Shown here one piece after another: positions 39,426 through 50,343 of a stretch of 64,000 nt of DNA. The position numbers and the translations under genes are program-made. This DNA is from Homarus americanus (Eukaryota; Arthropoda; Malacostraca; Decapoda; Nephropidae). Numbering within the stretch: position 1 is the first letter of the stretch; each line of letters begins with the position of its first letter. The stretch covers positions 1 to 64,000 of the forward strand of contig NW_024727766.1 in NCBI RefSeq assembly GCF_018991925.1, written 5' to 3'. The notes under the pieces were generated by a model that saw only the letters and a list, made by a program, of their open reading frames with translations, was not told the origin of the DNA and made no database searches.

Positions 39426-41825
39426 CAGTCGGCCCTTAACATACGCGGGGGTTAGGTAACAGAGATACCCGTGAATGTTAAAAATACGTGTACTTTTGCT
39501 GCCCCAAAATCTGGTCCCCCATGTCCTTATTTACCGCATATACCTGTATGTAGTTCGAGTTTTTAAGACCAAATTATTTTGCAAAAAATTGGGGGTCGAC
39601 CTCTTAAAGGGTAATAGTTTCGTTAGGTTGAAAAATATTTACCAGTAACTACCAGCAAACAATGGAAACGACGCACCAACGCACCACCAGCTGTGAGTGT
39701 CGGTACAGTCGCCAGGGCAGTCTCTTGCGTCATCATAGCTAGCCCAAAGTAGCCAAATCCATGGTATGGTAACACAGGACGATGTAAAACAAAGTATTCA
39801 TTTGTTAAAGTTTATTTATAGATACTGTACATAAATTTTTGTTCATTACATTTGAAACATCAATCTTTGTTAATTAAATTTGATTCAAAAGAAAACTACG
39901 ATACTGTATTTTCATTAAAATATTACATCACAAGTATATTTTACCTTAACTGTGACTGAATGAATATATTCTCAGAAATAAATATGGAAATGTAATATTT
40001 TGGCTGAAATGACGTACATATTACTGTACAGTGGAAAGTGGGATAAAATTATGAAAACAATGACTTTCGCTTTCTTTCGTTGTTCAAAAGATTTTACCGT
40101 AATCGCTTTTTGAATGGTTTTCAGTTAAAAAACTGTTGTACTCGTACTGTATTACAATAATATTCTATCCTATCATTAGCCTTATAATTCCACAACTGAA
40201 AACCATTCGAAAAGCGATTACGGTAACATCTTTTGAACGAAAGAAAGCGAGTCATTGCTTTCGTCACTTTCCACTGTAATACGTACATCATTTCAGCAAA
40301 AATATTACATTTCCATGTTCTCAGAAATAAATGGTAGTTTTGTTGAAACGTAATGTACAGTATTTAATGTTAAAATGCAAAAATAGCTATAAAAACAATT
40401 AATACACCCGTAATGTACTGGCTGGCATCTCCACTCGTCCCTGCTCCCGCGTCCAAGGTCACCACTCCTCCCAACTCGCTCCCTCCTCCGCCTCCTCCAC
40501 CTCCACCGTCACTACTGCCGACAACAAACACAAATGTTTTGTGAATAACTGCACCTCCACTTCCTATGTACAGTACTGAACTGTACTGTACTGTGCATTT
40601 TTACAAACAATAAACATGGCAAGAAAAGCTATTAAAAAAAAAGAGATAAAAACTTCACTTTACTGTACAGTACCTATCCTCGGCGACAGGACGGGGGTCA
40701 TCGGGCTCATCGTCACTCAATTCTATAACGGGTGGTGAAGTGGGGGCGACGGTGGATTCAGCTGCTTCCTCACTGCCGCCAGTGATTGGTGTTAAATCTC
40801 TCCTTCGGTGATCAAAGAACATGGTGATGGGGAGTTGTCGTCTCTTTCATTCATTTCTTCCATGATGTTTTTGTATGGAGCGAAAACGTCATCCATCCCT
40901 CGCATGAATTTCAGGGCATGCACCATGGAGGGGTCCATACTATAGGCCAGGTTTTTCAGTGCCTCAATATTCCTGGTCATCTCCTCCAACTTCTCCAACG
41001 TTATTTCTTGGTGCTCTTCCTCTTCCTCATCCTCTTTCCCTTTCGCTTCCTCTTCCTTACCTGAGTCTACTAACTCCTGTAGATCCTCCTCGGTCAGCTC
41101 AGTGTCGTGCTCTTCAATTAGCTCCCTAATCTCGTCCTCTGCCATGTCCCGGAAGCCTTCAGCAGTCACTTTCCTTGACAGTGCCAGGGTCTTTCTGAAT
41201 ATTTTCATTAAAATCCATCAAAATCATTTTCCTTGTCATCATCTTAAGCACCAAACAGCTCCTCCCAGTCTTCTCCTTGAACAGGGCTAGAGGGTACGTG
41301 TTTTTCGAATCGTTTTCAATTAAAAAAATGTTACAGCACATGTATATTTTACCTAAACTGTGCCTGAATGAATATATTCTCAGAAATAAATAGTAGTTTT
41401 GCTGAAACGTGATGTATTTCAATGTAAAATAGGATAAAATACATGACGAAAACAAGAGACTTTACCTAACCTTCTGATGTTCAAGATATGTTACTCTTTT
41501 TTTAGTAGTTTTCGGTTAAAATACTCTTATATTAGTGATATTCTATTCATATTGTGCTTGATATAATACATTCACGGAAATGTAATATTTTTGCAACTAC
41601 AATGCTGATGTCAACACAAGCGTGGTTACAGCGAGACTGACTGAGTGAGGGAGAGCTATGCGTGTGTGTGTGAGGTTGCGGGAGCAGGCGGTGTCCCGTG
41701 TTCGGTGCCATGCGCGATTTGAATGTACTTCAATTACTTCTATGTACAGAATATTCCTCCGGCGGGGCAATCCGTGTATTTGCAAATCCGTGAATGCTAA
41801 ACCCGCGTATGTGAAGGGCCGACTG
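39426..41825 (-). mobile_element. Tigger E2 (2400 bp)
   Basis: Ends are CAGTCGGCCCTTAACATACG and CGTATGTGAAGGGCCGACTG, flanked by TA. Non-coding flanks share long stretches with element E (TTCTCAGAAATAAAT and TACATTTCCGTGAATG-like words). The region 39430-40790 shows no gene. A transposase C-terminal piece remains. Confidence 0.9.
40792..41290 (-). pseudogene. Tigger E2 transposase C-terminal part
   Basis: An acidic, Glu-rich segment (GFRDMAEDEIRELIEEHDTE, then ELTEEDLQEL, and MVHALKFMRGMDDVFAPYKN) matches the C-terminal region of Tigger/TIGD transposases. At about 41215-41285 a shifted frame retains a version of the EDWEELFGA terminal peptide in the same orientation, so the piece is rearranged. 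No HTH or DDE motif remains. Confidence 0.75.
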
Positions 41826-42556
41826 TAGTTCTAAATATTCCAAAAATAATCAACAAAGTCTAACAGACTATGTAAAGAGTAAAGTCCGTTCTATGGAGGT
41901 TCCGTTAGATGTGAAACCCCCATTTAATGGGCAATGTAAAGATTAAATTCCATTATATAGACTCAACCGGGGATCCGCGAACCCCAAGGGAGCCGTAGAA
42001 AGCTGCTAAGAGGTCCATGGGATAGCAGGGAAAATTTATTGAATCAGTCGAGTTTTCCATATAGTGCTTCCATTTTCTATAATACATCTTTCACACACCG
42101 TGCATTCGAATGAGAGGTTCACACTGTTTGTTCTTAGTGTGCGTGTGTGTTTTGAGAGAAACAAACAGCATGTGACGTACAGTAGCTTGTTGTATGTATA
42201 AGGTGCAAGTGTCTCTCGCTGTGGTTCAGCCAGGTGGTAATTTTTCACCTGGCAATACAGTTACAATCGTCAGGAGGGTGACTTTATGTTAGCAACACTG
42301 CTGTAGGGGTGACATAACATGGCACAATAGCTTCGGTGGGAGTGGTTTTTCCATGCCGCTGTGATTATGCAGTGACCGGGGATGTTTGTCATTGGCTTGC
42401 TACTGACTGGGTGGTAGAGGGGGTGTGCCATATAAATATGTCAGCCCGGGGTGGAGGCAGTATTCCCTCTGCTGGGTGTCTGGAGCTGAGTGCGTGGGTG
42501 GCGAGGCTGGTGACTCTCTATGTGGTAGGTGTTCACATCATCATGTTATAAACGTA
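41826..42556. other. Unassigned region, possible hAT-flank sequence
   Basis: I see no gene. The stretch TATGGAGGTTCCGTTAGATG (about 41893) recurs with changes near 45895, on the other side of the hAT pseudogene. GGGATCCGCGAACCCC (about 41970) is like non-coding ends seen in ZBED-type hAT elements. Confidence 0.35.
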
Positions 42557-42719
42557 CAGGTTGACCATCCCTTATCCGAAATCCTTGGGACCAGAGGCAT
42601 TTCGGATTTCGGAATTTTTTGGTTTTCAGAATGGTTAGTTTTTTTTTTTTTTTTTATTACCCCATCCGGGCACAAGTCACTGACCGACATTGGGGCCTGG
42701 GGGGCGAAAATATAATAAT

Positions 42720-42751
<32 letters not shown>

Positions 42752-42818
42752 AGGTAATAATAATAATTCATAGGTCTAGGTCATGTTACTCACTTTTATC
42801 TTTTTTCATTCTTGTATT

Positions 42819-42856
<38 letters not shown>

Positions 42857-43113
42857 TTATTAATACAGTATTATTGTTATCATTATTATTTTATTTTGGT
42901 GTATTTTTAATTAAAATTATTATTATTATAATTAGTATTACTATTACATTTTCGCCCCCCAGGCCCCGATGTGGGTCAGTGATCTATGCCTGGGTGGGCT
43001 AATCCCTGTAAAAAAAAAATAAAAATAAAAAAAATAAAAATTGCTCCACAAAAAACTTTTGGTTTTCAGAGTTTTTCGGTTTTCGGAATTTCGGATAAAG
43101 GGTTGTCAACCTG
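42557..43113. mobile_element. Foldback MITE J (557 bp)
   Basis: Ends are CAGGTTGACCATCCCTTATC and GGATAAAGGGTTGTCAACCTG shortened by one, flanked by TA. The interior is an inverted arrangement: poly-T, GC-rich motif, (AAT)n, then (ATT)n, the same motif reversed, poly-A. The whole element could fold as a hairpin. The ORFs on both strands are triplet-repeat artefacts. Confidence 0.88.
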
Positions 43114-43297
43114 TATTTGACCCATAGTCATATAAATTCACGATCGCTGTATTCAGCCATTGAGCCACGAGTCATGGTCATGGATTCATGATTGATGTGA
43201 TTGAGTCTTCTGGATTTTTTTTTTTTTTGACCGTGCTATAACAGGCCTTATGTTTGTTTGTTTTTCCAGACTGTGCTTTTCACCAGCTGCGAAGAAA

Positions 43298-45575
43298 ATG
43301 GACAAATTTATTACTCGGCCATTCTCATCAAAACAAGAACTACGAAACCCACACAGTGATGAGTCAAAATCTTCATATGATGAGTCAGAGGTCACATCCA
43401 TTGCGAGTGAGAGGAAGAAAAGCTCTGCTCATGTTAGGGAGCCAAAAATTATGAAATATGATGACCTTTACCTTAACTATGGCTTCATAGTAAGCCCAGC
43501 AAGTAAAGGCACTGCCCAACCACAGTGTGTTCTTTACTCTCAAATGCTGTCCAGTGAGAGAATGAAACCCTCCAAGTTAATAAGACAGTTGCAGACGAAA
43601 CATGGCCAGTATATGGATAAGCCAAGAGTATTTTTTGGCGTAAGGCAAAAGAACTGCTTGGTATACAAGTCGGGATGAAGGTCACTACCACTGTGGATAA
43701 AAGGTTAGTTAAAATTTCATACATTGTGGGTCAGAAAATTTTTCAACATAGGATGCCTCCCACGATCAGGGAAACTTTGATTATGCCCTGTACAATTGAG
43801 ATTGTCAGGGAAATGCAAGGGGAGGAGAAAACCAAGGCAAAAAATACTAATATCGAATGACACTGTAAAACGTCGCATCTCGTCTGTGTCTGAGGACAGA
43901 CAGATACAGTGTACTGCACGTCTCTGTGACAATGACTTTGCCATCCAGCTGGATGAGTCAACAGATGTGTCCAAAATGTTACATCTACTGGCGTCTGTGT
44001 GCTATGAGTGGGAGTAGGAGATAAGAGAAGACTTTTTTCTTTTGCAAAGATATGAGGACGACAACGGCAGGCACGGAAGTTTTTCAAAATCTGGATGATT
44101 TTATGAGGGATAATAACATCAACTGGACAAACTGTATTGGAATATGTACAGATGGCGCATCAGCAATGACTGGCAGGCACAAGAGAGTCGTGCACAGAAT
44201 AAAAGAAGTTGCTCCCCGTGCCATTTCAACTCATAGTTTATTGCACAGAGAAATGCTCTCCACAAAAGACATTGAACCTGGGCTTCACACAGTTATGAAC
44301 ACTGCCATAACCATCGTGAACTTTGTTAACCCTTACGCCCCGGGTGACGTTCCAGAGTGTTCGCCTTTTCCCACCGCTGTTTAAATGTCCAGCGCAGGTT
44401 ATCAGGTTCCCGTGTGACTGTTTGCCTGTCACGCCACACCTCGGCCACAGGGAAGCTTCCTGAACATAATTAACTTCTTTTGCTTGTTTCATTTTAATTG
44501 CTTGTCCATTTTATCATGTTGTATCAAAGTAATATTGCTAAAAGTAGTGTAGTTGTATTGTAGTGTAGTATTACTGTAAAATAATGCTATGATTATGTTA
44601 TAAATGTATTTATTTGTGGAATTATTATTATTTTATGTATTACTTGTGATACCAAACACAAAGACAGCCAGAGAGCTGGTGACAGACTGCTGTGTGTCGC
44701 CAAGTACTCTTTTTGAAAAGTAATGCAAAAAAATTAATTTGAAATGAATTATTTATAGGAAATAAGTATTATGATCAGTAAATATATGCGTTATTGGCCA
44801 ACTCGGACACAAAGACAAGTGAGAAAATGACCCCTAAGTGCATAGTAACAGCGAGCGCTCGATGTAAAATAAAAACATTCCCCTTATTTGTCTCGTCACT
44901 GAGGCGCCACAGAAGAATATAGAAGGACAATGTATAGTTTTTCTCTTGTCTTTTTTGTTGTTTTATCATTTATAAAGGTTAAAAAAAAATTGGGTGAAAA
45001 GTAGATTTTTCTCGTTTTACCCCTTGCTTGGCACCCTGGCCCGGGGCGTAAGGGTTAGAGCAAGAGCCACAAACTCCACATTGTTCACTGCACTCTGCAA
45101 GGAAGTAGGATCGGACCACCACTCCCTGCTCGTGTACACAAAGGTGAGATGGTTGTCTCGCCGGCGGATGTTCACACGCTTATTCGGCCTGAGGGAGGAG
45201 TCGTGTACATTCCTCTCGGAGAAGAAGCCCGATCTAGCACAGTTCTTGAATGACAAGAAATGGCTCGTTCAACTCTGCTATCTTGCAGATAAATTCAATG
45301 AAGTAAACAAGCTGAACAAAACAATGCAAGGTGCAAACACAAACAGCATTTCCCAGTACGAAAAAGTTGAGTCATTCAAAAGAAAGCTTAAGTCGTGGTC
45401 AATTGGTGCCTCGTCAGGAATTATTGATATGTTCCAACAGATGCGTGCGTTCATTCAAGAGAGAAACGTGAATTTCAACGTGATCAAACCGCAGGTAACA
45501 TTACACCTGTCAAAGATGTTAGACAAATTCAACAGTTATTTTCCTGAACTAACTGAGGAGCAACCTGCTTCTTAA
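43298..45575 (+). pseudogene. hAT (ZBED5-like) transposase, broken and split
   Basis: The frame starts MDKFITRPFSSKQELRNPHS, with a degenerate BED finger (ERMKPSKLIRQLQTKHG). Later frames carry FAIQLDESTDVSK (about 43937), ICTDGASAMTGRHKRVVHR (about 44142) and HSLLHREMLSTKD. After a 725-bp piggyBac-like insertion the frame resumes as RARATNSTLFTALCKEVGSD, VRWLSRRRMFTR and the FNSYFPELTEEQ region. Several frameshifts are present. The C-terminal dimerisation domain found in the other hAT at 11924 is missing; the element stops near 45635. Confidence 0.88.
44330..45054. mobile_element. piggyBac-like MITE (725 bp) in hAT
   Basis: TTAA (44326-44329) precedes CCCTTACGCCCCGGG; the right end is CCCGGGGCGTAAGGG, followed by TTAG (45055-45058). 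TTAA targets and CCC/GGG ends are piggyBac hallmarks. No transposase is present. The interior (TTTATCATGTTGTATCAAAG, AAATAAGTATTATGATCAGT) shares sequence with the interior of H copy 1 (about 10500 and 11190). Confidence 0.85.
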
Positions 45576-45635
45576 CAGTGGATTATAAACCCCTTTACTG
45601 AGAACATTTAGACCAGGCTTCCAAATGCCTCACTA

Positions 45636-45871
45636 TGTGATGTTTATACATAAATTAATCAGTATCTTACAAGGATTCCAGCAATACAAGTTATATTCTG
45701 CTAAGTTTAGTCTGTGACATTTTATAACATAAAAACTTTAAGCCTAAAACTATCTTCACTTTGTTTGGGGAATGCTTCTTAGGGAGGCTTCTTAGCCCAG
45801 AACCCACAATTTTTTTTCATGAATCTTCCAAAATCCGGATTTACAGAGTCCAAATCTTGGAGGGTTGACTG
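45636..45871. mobile_element. Degraded repeated-MITE end
   Basis: GATTCCAGCAATACAAGTTA resembles the internal module of the repeated MITEs. The right edge AGGGTTGACTG is followed by TA (45872-45873). The left edge is not resolved. Confidence 0.5.
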
Positions 45872-45954
45872 TATAGTGAATAAAGTCTGTTATATGGAGG
45901 TTCCATTAGATATGAAACGCCCATCAAATAAATTATATAGAGAGTTTTTTCCTT

Positions 45955-46016
45955 GAACCGGTATTAACCCACCCAGGCACATGTCACTGACCCACAACAG
46001 GGCCTGGGGGTCAAAA
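45955..46016. repeat. GC-rich dispersed motif, forward copy
   Basis: TTAACCCACCCAGGCACATG and CTGACCCACAACAGGGCCTG, followed by AAT-type repeats. It lies about 80 bases upstream of the CIAO2B start codon. Confidence 0.75.
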
Positions 46017-46097
46017 ATATAATAATCAGTAATAAAAATTAATACAAATTATAATAAAAACGGCTCCTTTCTCCATGGCAGCAAAACAAGAAACGCT

Positions 46098-49000
46098 ATG
46101 TCCGGGAACGATCGACTGGAGAACATCAACCCCTTAGTGTTCGCCAAGGCAGAGACGAGGGTAGAGAACGTGACGGACTGGGACGACGAGGTGTACGATC
46201 CCTTTGATGCCCGCGAGGTGTTTGATCTGGTGCGCAACATCAGGGACCCGGAACACCCACTTAGCCTCGAGGAGTTGAATGTGGTGAGGTGGCTTATTGT
46301 GTATGTTTTGACTATACCTACCTACCCTCCTATCTATCTATCTATCTATTTACCTATACAGTATTATCTATCTATCTATCTATTTACCTATACAGTATTA
46401 TCTATCTATCTATCTATTTACCTATACAGTATTATCTATCTATCTATCTATTTACCTATACAGTATTATCTATCTATCTATCTATTTACCTATACAGTAT
46501 TATCTATCTATCTATCTATTTACCTATACAGTATTATCTATTTATCTATCTATGTCTATCAATCTATCTATCTATCTATATACCACTATAACCACAGGTG
46601 TTTATACTAATTAACTCCTCTCTGGCAGGTGTCAGAGAGACAGTGTGAGGTGAGCGATGAGGAGAACTCCGTCATGGTTCACTTCACCCCCACGATACCT
46701 CACTGTAGTATGGCTTCACTCATTGGCCTTAGCATCAGGCTTAAGCTGTTCCAAGCCCTCCCTGCCAGGTAGGTTGAGAGCATATGTTGGTGGTTATGTG
46801 TTGTAGAGGTTGTAATTCTAGTTAGGATAAGTTAGGTTATAGATTAGATTAGATTAGCTTCACCCAAACCTTTTCAAGTCTCTAACTACAACCTTTATAC
46901 CTACTTCCGTTCTAAGGGAGGTGTATGCGCCTACTGCAACACACGTACACCTATAGCCCGACTCACGGATCTTGAATCTTCCCTTTATGATGTCATCTGG
47001 CTCAAAATATCTCTACCACCTATGCCTATTTTTCTTTGTTTCCTATACTGTTCTCCCAACTCTACCAACTATTTCGAACTCTTTGACTGTCTCACTTCTT
47101 GCCATGAGTCGTTGCTATCCACACACCCCAACACCGAGATCCTCTACCTAGGGGATTTCAATGTTCATCACAGAGAGTGGCTTGGCTCTGCAAGGGATGA
47201 TCCAGGTGGAGCTGAGGTACTCTCTTTTTCCTTACTTTATGATTTGGAACAAATAATCAAACACCTTACACGCGTTCCTGATCGACACGATCAACTTGCT
47301 AACATTCTTGATCTTTGTTTTACCTCTAACCCCTCACACTATTCATACTCAATTTCTGCCCCCTTTGGGTCTTCTATATCACAACCTTATTTCTATTAAA
47401 TCAAACTGGGCACGACCACCTCCCCCACCCCCCTCTAAACGTCAACTATGGCACTATCGGAGGGCAAGCTGGCAATCCTTGCGAGAATTCTTCACTGACT
47501 TTCCTTGGGATGAATGTTGCTTTTCCAATCGGGACGCCTCGGTATGTGTTGACAGCATTGCTGGGGTTATACAGGGCGGTATGAGTGCATTTATCCCATC
47601 TTCTACCAAAACTTTCACATTACAATCATGGTTTGATTGCTCCTGCCCTCTTGCTTGCAGGGTGAGAGATAGGGCATATCGAGCTATGAAACTATCTCCT
47701 CCTCCTATTACCTACACCTCTTTCATTACTTCTAGGAATCGTTGTAAGGCTATTCTTCGTAGGGCCAAGCGGAATTTTATTAAAAGAAAGACCGCTGTCC
47801 TGACTAATTCTTCTTCTAGTAAATCCTTTTGGTCCTTAACCAAAAACATCTGTACTCCTTCTTTTCCTCCTCTCTTCCGACCTGATAACTCTATAGCCAA
47901 CTCTCCCCCTGACAAAGCCAACTTCTTTGGCACCTTATTCTCTTCTAATTCCACCTTAGATGATTCCCACTCTATCCCTCCTACCCCTTCACTTCCTACT
48001 AAATCTATGCACTTTCCTATAATCTCCACTCGCAGGGTTGCCGGTGTGTTATCCAGGTTGGATGTGAGTAAGGCGAATGGACCAGACGGAATACCCCCTC
48101 GTGTTCTGAGGGAGTGTGCTGAAGCTCTGGCCCCTGTGCTTGCTCGCCTCTTTCGCCTCTCCCTCAAAACCCAAACTTTTCCTTCTTCATGGAAGCATGC
48201 CTTGGTTCAGCCCATCCCAAAGAAGGGTGACCATTCTAATCCCTCTAACTATTGCCCCATTGCCCTAACTTCATCCCTCTCTAAGATTTTCGAAACTATC
48301 TTAAACTCCTATTTTCTCCATCGCCTTGAACGCCTTTCTCTTTTGTCGGATCACCAGTATGGCTTTCGCCAGGCGAGATCTACTGGTGATCTGCTCTCCT
48401 ATTGCACCCGTCTTTGGTCATCCTCTCTTAGGGATTATGAGGAAACTTTTGTCGTAGCCCTCGACATCTCCAAAGCATTTGACAGGGTATGGCACAAGTC
48501 TTTGCTTTCTAAACTTCCCTCTCATGGTTTCTCTCCCCCCACTTTGTTTTCTCTTCTCTAGCTTCCTTGAGAACCGATCCATGGCAGTTGTTGTCGAGGG
48601 ATCGATCTCTCGCTCTTTCTCTACCAGTAGTGGTGTCCCACAGGGTTCTGTTCTTTCACCAACTCTCTTCCTTCTTTTTATCAATGATTTACTTCACACT
48701 ACAACTAATTCTATCCATTCTTATGCTGATGATTCTACTCTTCACTCTTCTTCACATTTTCCCCTTCCTCCTAACTCTCAAACTAGATCTGTTTCTAGAA
48801 CTGATATCATTACTTCTATCAATGCGGATCTGTGCAGCACCTCTGAATGGGGAGGTACAAACTTGGTTAAGTTCGATAGTAATAAAACTCAATATTTACC
48901 AATTTCACTTTGTAAATTACACCATCTCCCACCAATTACATTTCAGGACGCTATCATCGTGCCAAATTCTGAAATAAATATGTTCGGCCTCACCATTTCC

Positions 49001-50293
49001 TCCAATATGTCCTGGAAATCACACATCGTTAATATAGCTAAAGCTGCCTCCCGAAAGTTGGGAATGCTGTACAGATGTCGTAGCTACTTCACTCCTGAGC
49101 AGTTGCTCCAAGTATATAAGGGATTCATTCGTCCTAACTTGGAGTACTGCTCTCATATCTGGGGTGGCTCTTCTTCTGTCCAATTATTAGATCGGGTGGA
49201 ATCAAAGGCATTTCGTCTTATTAACTCTCCTCCTTTAGTCGACAATCTCTCTTCCCTTTCTCTTCGCCGCAATGTTGCTTCACTCTCTCTTTTACAGGTA
49301 CTTTAACAGGCAATGTTCGGTGGATTTGGCATCCTGTGTACCGCCGGCAAGGCCATGATCTCTTAACACACGTCTTGCCCGCGGTGCCCACCGTTTCTCT
49401 GTGGATGTCGGTCACACGAGAATAACCCGTTATAGTACCTCTTTCTTTCCTCACACAGCAAACTGTGGAATGTTCTGCCTTCTTCTGTGTTTCCATACTT
49501 ATACAATCTGTCTCACTTTAAATAGCTGGTTTTCCAGCATCTTCGTGGCGTTGATTAACACAGTACAGCTCCTCCCCGCCTTACGACCTACTCGACTTAC
49601 GACCACCCTCACCTACTACCTGCCTCAGTCGTACCAAAATTTTGTCAGATTACGTATTTTTGAGTCCCAACGTCAGTTCACAGACAAAATTTTCGTTTGT
49701 AATTCACTTTAAAATGGCTGGCAAGCTTAAAAGTGAGAGTTCTCGTGGTGCTGAGAAGAAAAAAGAGACACCCATTTTTTTTCTAGGTACCCTGTATTAT
49801 TTAAGCATTTTCGACCTACGACCATATCGACTTCACGACCTGGATTTGGGTCTCTAACCCCGTCGTAAGTCGGGGTAGAGCTGTATAACCTTTTTTTTCT
49901 CTATTTTCATTTTCGTTCTGTTCTTTTTTTTGCCCCCCAGGCCCCGTTGTGGGACCTTCAAATGTATCCGGGTGGGCTAATTCCCGTATTAAAAAAAAAT
50001 GTGAGGTTAGGTTATGGATTAGATTGGGTCCTGTTAGGTTAGATTAGATTAGAATATGTTAAGTTAGATTAGATAAGGATAGGATATGGATAATTTTGTT
50101 TAGTGTAGGGCTTTTTTTTGTTTTTTACGGGTATTAGCCCACCCGGGCACAGGTTACTGACCCACAACGGGGCCTGGGGAAATTTTAATAATAATAATGT
50201 TTTATAATAAATAAAATTTATATTAAAAACTACAAAATTAAAAATTAAAATAATAAAATAATAATAACTACAATAATAATAACAACACTAATG

Positions 50294-50343
<50 letters not shown>

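Noticed and set aside
42541..43002. Tyr/Ile-rich small proteins
   Set aside because: Translations of AAT/ATT runs in foldback MITE J.
47296..49306. A functional reverse transcriptase gene
   Set aside because: The RT is split by frameshifts and lies in the sense orientation of an intron as a 5'-truncated LINE copy.
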